64,000 nucleotides of DNA, from the NCBI RefSeq assembly GCF_937128415.1, contig NZ_CAKZMJ010000108.1:1-64000 (forward strand), in the 5' to 3' direction. The DNA is from an uncultured Caldilinea sp. (GTDB taxonomy: Bacteria; Chloroflexota; Anaerolineae; Caldilineales; Caldilineaceae). Position numbers and translations under genes: made by a program. Positions 49,372 to 64,000 of this stretch are shown here, one piece after another; positions within the stretch are counted from its first letter, which is position 1; every line of letters begins with the position of its first letter. Under the pieces are notes generated by a model. That model had not been told where the DNA came from, searched no databases, and worked only from the letters and a program-made list of their open reading frames with translations.

Positions 49372-51045
49372 ATGAGCGATCAACCCAAGTCTTCAAGCCG
49401 GGAACTCTCCGGCGCCGTCGAAGCCGCGGAAGTGGGGACGCTGCCGCAGCCGGCGGCCGAACAGTTCGATCGAGACTGGCTCGGCGCCCTCTTTCGGCCC
49501 GCTTTGGTGATCATCATGGTCAGCAGCATGAACGTGGCGATCCTGGCCTTCCTGCGCCAGTATGCACCCGAAATGGCGGCGAGCGTACGCTGGACCATCG
49601 TCGGCATGGGGGTGCTGGCGGCGATCATCGGCTCCACGACGACGACCTGGCTGGCATTGCCTGCGCAACGGCTGCGCCGTTCTTCAGGGTACCGGGCGGC
49701 GGAGATTTTTCTGCTGGTCGCTCTGGCGCGATTTGCACTTTGGCTGGCGGCGGGAACGTTGCCTGGGCCTCTCCTCCTTCTCAACGATCCTTCGGCTGCC
49801 TTGTTGGACGGAGTTTTCCTGTTCGCACTGGTCACCATCCTTTTCACCTGGTACGCCGCCATCGATTTCACCGACGACCTGACTCGAATGGCGCTGCAAC
49901 CCGATGAACTCTGGCTCAATCGGCGCGCCAATGTTCGCTTCGCCGATTCTGCGCGACCGGCGCCGACGGGGCGCGCCGCCATTCTGCGCGGTTTTGTCGC
50001 GCGTTGGGTGGCCTGGGGCATCGGTTTGATTCTCCTCGTCTCGACCTTGCGTCTCGGCGTCACCCGCCCTGGCTTCTGGAGCCTGACGCGGCTGGACATC
50101 GATCCGTTGGCGATCGGGGCGATCCTGATCTATTTCTTAAGCGGACTTTTGTTGATCAGTCAGGGGCAGCTCGCCGTGCTGCGGGCGCACTGGACGATCG
50201 ATCGCGTGCCGACCATGCCTTCCATCGTCCGCAACTGGCCTATCTACACCGCGTTGGTCATCGCTTTCTTTGCAGTGGCGGCCGCCTTCCTGCCGTTGGG
50301 CGACACCTATCTCCTCTCGATCATCTTGGGAGCCATTCTCAACGTGCTCTTTGCACTGGTTTATCTGCTCTATCGACTCTTGATGGCGGCCATTTTCCTG
50401 TTGCTTTCCCTGCTGCCTTTCGCCGGCCAACGCCCGGAAGAGGCGACGTCGCCTCCTCCCGCTGAGACCATCCTGAGGGAGCCGCCGGAAATGCTGGTGA
50501 TCCCTCCCTGGGTGGGCGGCGCATTTTTCTGGCTCTCCGTCTTGATTCTGCTGGGCTACGCAGCCCGCATCTATTTCAGCGACAAGCAGATCTCCCTGGC
50601 CTGGCTGCGGCGATTCTGGACGCGACTGCTTGAGCGCTGGCTGAGGCTTGTTGACGCCGCAGCGCGATGGCGCTCGCAGAACTTCGCCCCAGACGTGGAC
50701 GAAGAACGGGTCCCTGCCCACTGGTCAACGTTTCTGCGACGGTTGACGCTCTGGCGGCTGCTCACGCCGGAACAGCGCGTGCGGTTCCTCTATTTTCGTT
50801 TGCTGGAACATGGGGCGGCGCAGGGAGTGGCGCGGCGCGCCGCAGAAACGCCAAGCCATTATGCGGTGCGCCTGGAAAGCGCTCTCGACGCCTCTGCGGA
50901 AACAAGGGCAGACATCGACGCCCTGACGGATGCATTCATTCAAGTGCGCTACGCAGGCGGAGCCATGAAGCCGGACGACGTCGATGCGCTGCGCCAAAGC
51001 TGGAAACGCTTACGTAAGACGCTGCCTGCAAAAGCGGTTGAATAA
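49372..51045 (+). CDS. Multi-pass membrane protein with DUF4129-like C-terminus
   Basis: 557 aa from ATG 49372; a GTG two codons upstream also exists. About 10 hydrophobic helices lie between residues 40 and 395. After a basic linker the cytoplasmic tail (about 435-555) has RLTPEQRVRFLYFRLLEHGAAQG and a TPSHYAVRLESAL...ALTDAFIQVRYAG block, the pattern of DUF4129, a domain that accompanies TgpA-like transglutaminases. The transglutaminase of this window is 11 kb away, so partnership is only a suggestion. The gene follows a binding protein 13 bases after its stop. Confidence 0.7.
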   Translation: MSDQPKSSSRELSGAVEAAEVGTLPQPAAEQFDRDWLGALFRPALVIIMVSSMNVAILAFLRQYAPEMAASVRWTIVGMGVLAAIIGSTTTTWLALPAQRLRRSSGYRAAEIFLLVALARFALWLAAGTLPGPLLLLNDPSAALLDGVFLFALVTILFTWYAAIDFTDDLTRMALQPDELWLNRRANVRFADSARPAPTGRAAILRGFVARWVAWGIGLILLVSTLRLGVTRPGFWSLTRLDIDPLAIGAILIYFLSGLLLISQGQLAVLRAHWTIDRVPTMPSIVRNWPIYTALVIAFFAVAAAFLPLGDTYLLSIILGAILNVLFALVYLLYRLLMAAIFLLLSLLPFAGQRPEEATSPPPAETILREPPEMLVIPPWVGGAFFWLSVLILLGYAARIYFSDKQISLAWLRRFWTRLLERWLRLVDAAARWRSQNFAPDVDEERVPAHWSTFLRRLTLWRLLTPEQRVRFLYFRLLEHGAAQGVARRAAETPSHYAVRLESALDASAETRADIDALTDAFIQVRYAGGAMKPDDVDALRQSWKRLRKTLPAKAVE

Positions 51046-51064
51046 CTCCCTCTTCGCAATTGCC

Positions 51065-51093
51065 TTGACGCCACTTTACGAGGCTGATATAAT
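51065..51093 (+). promoter_or_regulatory. Strong promoter of rpsA
   Basis: TTGACG (51065-51070), 17-base spacer, TATAAT (51088-51093), with a TG one base before the -10. The leader to ATG 51216 is about 115 bases. Confidence 0.85.
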
Positions 51094-51180
51094 CAGGTTA
51101 GCAATGATTCACCACTGGGGATGGATTCCTGCCGAAGGTTTCATCGTGGACATATTGAACCTACGCTGGAAAGCATGCCC

Positions 51181-52373
<1,193 letters not shown>

Positions 52374-52411
52374 TTTGCTGAGAGCTCCTGTTCCGTCCGG
52401 ACATATGTGGC

Positions 52412-52449
52412 AAAAGAGCGAGGTTCTGGAACGAATCTCGCTCTTTTTT
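52412..52449 (+). terminator. Rho-independent terminator of rpsA
   Basis: AAAAGAGCGAG/CTCGCTCTTTT stem with an inner GTTC/GAAC hairpin and a T6 run. Confidence 0.9.
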
Positions 52450-52469
52450 GTCATAATGCACCTCTTGGT

Positions 52470-52498
52470 TTGGCCGCCTTTCGGACTTCCACTATAAT
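52470..52498 (+). promoter_or_regulatory. Promoter of rpsU-infA
   Basis: TTGGCC (52470-52475), 17-base spacer, consensus TATAAT (52493-52498). Confidence 0.75.
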
Positions 52499-52581
52499 GA
52501 ATGATGTTGTGCAATGCAGGAATAGTTTGCTTGAAAGGCTTATTTGAAAGAAATGTCTGACGAAAGGGGGTGAATGGAGAG

Positions 52582-52767
52582 ATGAGTGTAGAGCTTCGTC
52601 CAGGTGAATCCCAGGAAGGGCTGCTCAAACGCTTCCGCAAAGCGGTGGCTGAGGCGCGCATTTTGCCCATCGTCAGACAGAAACGCTGGTTCACATCCAA
52701 GAGCGAAATCCGTCGCATCAAGCGGCAAAAAGCGATTCGCAAGGCTCAACGGTTGAATCGTTCTTAA
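52582..52767 (+). CDS. rpsU: Ribosomal protein bS21
   Basis: 61 aa from ATG 52582, placed after a purine-rich site (AAAGGGGGTGAATGGAGAG). The family pattern ESQEGLLKRFRKAV is followed by a very basic C-terminal half (RRIKRQKAIRKAQRL). bS21 sits near the mRNA exit platform of the 30S subunit. It is co-transcribed with the initiation factor gene 8 bases downstream. Confidence 0.92.
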   Translation: MSVELRPGESQEGLLKRFRKAVAEARILPIVRQKRWFTSKSEIRRIKRQKAIRKAQRLNRS

Positions 52768-52775
52768 GGAAACTC

Positions 52776-52994
<219 letters not shown>

Positions 52995-53027
52995 TTGGGA
53001 ATTGATTGGGCAAATTGCAGGGCGTTG

Positions 53028-53060
53028 AAAAGGGGCTGACTTTTATCAGCCCCTTTTTCT
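53028..53060 (+). terminator. Rho-independent terminator of rpsU-infA
   Basis: AAAAGGGGCTGA/TCAGCCCCTTTT stem, 6-base loop, then TTTTTC-type tail. Confidence 0.92.
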
Positions 53061-53092
53061 TTTGCCGACCGCTTAGAATTTCCCCATCCCCA

Positions 53093-53516
53093 TCACAGCA
53101 GCTGCTGCTCTTTGAGTCTTCGATAGGCGTCGATGGCGCGTTGGGCGAACTGTTGCTCCGCCTCGAAGCTCAATCGCTGCACGGCTTCTTCCATCGGGGT
53201 CCAGACAGGAGCAAATTGCGCTTCATCCTTGCGATTTCGAGGAGTTGTGCGTTCGCTGAGAAGTCGCATCAAAAAATAGCGCTCCGTGCGAACGAAGTCG
53301 TCTCCCTGAAAGGTGAACTTGACCACCTGACTTCCGAGATCGGCGATGATTTCGAGGTCAGCGTATCCGCTTTCCTCTCGGGTCTCTCGCAGTGCGGTCT
53401 CTTCCGGCGTCTCGCCTGGATCGACGTGGCCTTTGGGGAGGCGCACCTCGCGGCGCGCCGGTCTGTCGAGCAGGAGCATGCGGCCGCAATCGTCGATGAT
53501 TACGCCGCCGGCGGAT

Positions 53517-53536
<20 letters not shown>
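53093..53536 (-). CDS. NUDIX hydrolase
   Basis: 147 aa from ATG 53536. A complete Nudix box G36-x5-E42-x7-R50-E51-x2-E54-E55-x-G57 (GHVDPGETPEETALRETREESGY) coordinates Mg2+. Substrates are unspecified (nucleoside diphosphates linked to other groups); the size and the LPKGH start fit Ap4A-type or general housecleaning enzymes. The gene starts inside the 3' end of the DtxR gene (20-base overlap), so it is translated from the same mRNA. Confidence 0.9.
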
Positions 53537-54275
<739 letters not shown>

Positions 54276-54290
54276 TGAATTTTTCTCATG

Positions 54291-54343
<53 letters not shown>

Positions 54344-54396
54344 TCTGGGCGTCTCTTGCCGCAAATGATCGAAGGGATCGGTGCTTTGCGGCCACG

Positions 54397-56283
<1,887 letters not shown>

Positions 56284-56302
56284 GAGAGGATCTCCGCCAG
56301 GT

Positions 56303-56875
56303 TCAGTCTGGAGAGGGATGCAGTTTGTCGAGTTGCAGACGAAATTGTTGAAAGAGCGCCGTCAACGACGCAAAGGAGTAGTGAGCGTTAAGTCCGCTGG
56401 GGTTGGGCAGCACCCATACGGGGACGTCGGCTAGCGTCTCCGCCTGTGGCCCGACCTGCGCCTTGGGTCGCCGGAAGGCGGTGCGATAGGCGGTGACGCC
56501 CAGGACGGCGACGCTTCGAGGCCGAAAACGCTGCACGACCTGAAAGAGCCGCTCCCCGCCGGCGATCAACTCTTCGGCACGAAGCTCGGCGGCTGTGGCG
56601 GTGGCGCGGTTGACGAAGTTGGTGACGCCGCAGCCGTACTCGAGCAGCAGATGTTGCTCAGAGGGCTTCAAAAGGCGTGGGGTGAAACCGGCTGCGTACA
56701 AAACCGGCCAGAAACGGTTGCCCGGCCGCGCAAAATGATAGCCCGTCCAACCGGAGTAGAGACCCGGGTTGATGCCCACGAAAAGCACGCGCAGCCCCGG
56801 CGCGATGACATCTTCAACGCCGCGGTTGTGGGCGACGATCAGGTCTTCCGCAGCGGGTTTCTTCGCAAAAGTCAT
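56303..56875 (-). CDS. mug: G/U mismatch-specific uracil-DNA glycosylase (Mug/TDG family)
   Basis: 190 aa. Family motif 1 GINPG (34-38) with the catalytic Asn region, and motif 2 LPNPSGLNAHY near the C-terminus, are both present. It removes U or T opposite G after cytosine deamination, useful for a warm habitat. A -10 box ends 6 bases before ATG, so the mRNA is probably leaderless. The transporter gene begins 19 bases after its stop, so they may share a transcript. Confidence 0.9.
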   Translation of the reverse strand: MTFAKKPAAEDLIVAHNRGVEDVIAPGLRVLFVGINPGLYSGWTGYHFARPGNRFWPVLYAAGFTPRLLKPSEQHLLLEYGCGVTNFVNRATATAAELRAEELIAGGERLFQVVQRFRPRSVAVLGVTAYRTAFRRPKAQVGPQAETLADVPVWVLPNPSGLNAHYSFASLTALFQQFRLQLDKLHPSPD

Positions 56876-56881
56876 GCCTTC

Positions 56882-56890
56882 AGTATATCA
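56882..56890 (-). promoter_or_regulatory. Extended -10 directly before mug (leaderless candidate)
   Basis: On the - strand TG-A-TATACT ends 6 bases before ATG 56875, so the expected start is on the ATG. Confidence 0.65.
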
Positions 56891-57009
56891 TGCGCAGACG
56901 CACCTTCCCATCGCCTGTCAGGTGAATAGGAAATGTTTGCCGATGTGTTCCAGAAAGCCCAGCGGACGGCAATCCGTAAATGGGAGAATCCGTATCTAGG
57001 AATCCGTAG

Positions 57010-57028
57010 GCGCTGCTCGCAGCAGCGC
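57010..57028. repeat. Hairpin repeat related to the GTAGGTG family, with changed stem
   Basis: GCGCTGCT-CGC-AGCAGCGC follows GTAG, the same plan as the 1273 repeat (GTGCGGCT-CAC-AGCCGCAC), but both stem arms differ in matching positions, so pairing is kept. Confidence 0.5.
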
Positions 57029-57091
57029 TTCCCAGAATTTTCATCTGTGACTCGTCTCGGCGGACAGAGGAGCGCCTTCTTGAGGGCGCGC

Positions 57092-57120
57092 TTGTCGTTC
57101 GACGCAGGGGTGTGTACAAT
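57092..57120 (+). promoter_or_regulatory. Promoter of the trpB-like gene
   Basis: TTGTCG (57092-57097), 17-base spacer, TACAAT (57115-57120). Confidence 0.65.
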
Positions 57121-57230
57121 GTCTCGCTGGAGAACATTCGCCTGTTCGGTCTCTGCACCGGAGCAATCCAGGCGGCTACATTCTCGAACTCGTCGCATCA
57201 CCATCTCATTCTCACCAGCAGGAGCAACCG

Positions 57231-58601
<1,371 letters not shown>

Positions 58602-58634
58602 CGATCCACCCGACCGTCATATACGAAGCGACCT

Positions 58635-59627
<993 letters not shown>

Positions 59628-59651
59628 GCTTCAAAATCCTCTCGATAATTT

Positions 59652-59680
59652 TTGACTTTCGGGAGGAAAATGGCTATACT
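59652..59680 (+). promoter_or_regulatory. Promoter of tRNA-Leu
   Basis: TTGACT (59652-59657), 17-base spacer, TATACT (59675-59680). Predicted start about 6 bases before the mature tRNA. Confidence 0.85.
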
Positions 59681-59692
59681 AAAGTTGTCAGT

Positions 59693-59778
<86 letters not shown>

Positions 59779-59783
59779 CAAAT

Positions 59784-59810
59784 AAGTCGGTCTCGCTGCG
59801 AGACCGACTT

Positions 59811-59817
<7 letters not shown>
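59784..59817 (+). terminator. Terminator of tRNA-Leu
   Basis: Perfect 12-bp stem AAGTCGGTCTCG/CGAGACCGACTT, CTG loop, then TTATTTTT. Its T-tract overlaps the stop of the convergent thiolase gene. Confidence 0.92.
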
Positions 59818-61010
<1,193 letters not shown>

Positions 61011-61047
61011 CTGGCTGCTCCTTTGCAGTGATCAACGGCGGTCGGCG

Positions 61048-61083
61048 GCGTCGGCGCAACCTGCGGTGAAGCTGCGCCGACGC
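61048..61083. terminator. GC-rich inverted repeat downstream of the binding-protein gene
   Basis: GCGTCGGCGCA (61048-61058) and TGCGCCGACGC (61073-61083), loop 14. No T-run. It lies between the binding-protein stop and the thiolase start, both on the - strand, and could give partial termination. Confidence 0.45.
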
Positions 61084-61110
61084 CCATCGACAAGACGCTA
61101 CCCGACTCCA

Positions 61111-62742
<1,632 letters not shown>

Positions 62743-62804
62743 GTCAGGTCTCCTTGAAATGGTTCTTGTATGGAATCTTTGAGTCGCATTTATGTTGTGG
62801 GGTA

Positions 62805-62813
62805 ACTATAGCA
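62805..62813 (-). promoter_or_regulatory. Extended -10 for the double binding-protein gene
   Basis: On the - strand TG-C-TATAGT, about 60 bases before ATG 62742. The 62743-62954 gap has no gene. Confidence 0.55.
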
Positions 62814-62954
62814 CAATTCCATCTAGCTGATCTATCACTTTGTGAGTAGGTTGCGTCTTTTGCGTTTGCGAGGGCGGCGAATAAACGCCGGTCAGAAGAC
62901 GAATTGAGGGCGGTGAAGAGCAATTCTGTTTTCTATAAAGAGGGGTTTGTTGCG

Positions 62955-64000
<1,046 letters not shown>

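Larger units (their letters stand above)
56876..57230. other. Divergent intergenic region (mug / trpB-like)
   Basis: About 355 bases with no gene. It holds the mug -10, a hairpin repeat (57010-57028), a second small hairpin near 57072-57089 (GCGCC...GGGCGC) and the promoter at 57092-57120. The 110-base leader before trpB has no T-box, Trp-codon-rich leader peptide or terminator that I can see. Confidence 0.55.

Noticed and set aside
57121..57230. T-box or trp attenuator before trpB
   Set aside because: No Trp-rich leader peptide, no terminator/antiterminator pair and no T-box sequence could be seen.

Overview
The window is a GC-rich bacterial chromosome segment that most resembles a Chloroflexota genome (Caldilinea/Anaerolineae-like). 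That placement is inferred from the gene set: lipoproteins with Thr/Pro-rich linkers after the lipobox, a TgpA-like transglutaminase and DUF4129-like membrane proteins, scattered palindromic intergenic repeats, and several genes whose -10 box sits directly before the start codon. No marker gene here fixes the species.

Layout. (1) 1-16762 holds the 3' part of an extracellular contractile injection system (eCIS, phage-tail-like) operon: a gpD-like hub, a secreted repeat protein inserted after it, a gpV-like spike base, a PAAR-like tip, a gp25 wedge, two baseplate-J-like proteins, a tail-I-like protein with a beta-helix, a DUF6519/Ig/beta-helix protein, and a DUF4157 HExxH protein that is the best cargo candidate. 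Tube, sheath, tape measure and AAA+ ATPase are not in the window. (2) 16974-22674 holds a GH78 rhamnosidase, a GT4 glycosyltransferase with a Wzz-type protein, a small secreted protein and an Nfu-N protein. (3) 22749-30212 is a + strand run: glycosylasparaginase, 2-oxoacid dehydrogenase E2 and E3, thioesterase, metallo-hydrolase, sugar epimerase and lipoprotein MltG. (4) 30331-33815 (- strand) has a double DsbA lipoprotein, an IS630-type HTH fragment, a degenerate receiver protein and a small conserved protein. (5) 33838-51045 has a TPR-like membrane protein with a transglutaminase, an IMPase, a Crp/DUF2892/thioredoxin redox module, phosphohexomutase, TatD, polyprenyl synthetase, an aldolase-sugar kinase pair, a peptide-binding lipoprotein and a DUF4129-like membrane protein. 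(6) 51065-53060 is a translation block (rpsA, rpsU, infA) with clear promoters and terminators. (7) 53093-56875 (- strand) has NUDIX, DtxR/MntR, an SLC13-type transporter and Mug. (8) 57231-64000 has trpB2, purC, tRNA-Leu(GAG), thiolase, a solute-binding lipoprotein built from two almost identical domains, DUF1638, and a truncated pterin-binding methyltransferase.

The most notable points are the eCIS baseplate/fibre/cargo arrangement, the secreted choice-of-anchor D repeat protein that splits the hub pair, a structured intergenic repeat whose stem covaries, the 738-bp tandem duplication inside the binding protein, the thioredoxin-DUF2892 fusion with a Crp-type operator candidate, a palindrome over the predicted start site of a DtxR-family gene, and repeated signs of leaderless transcription.
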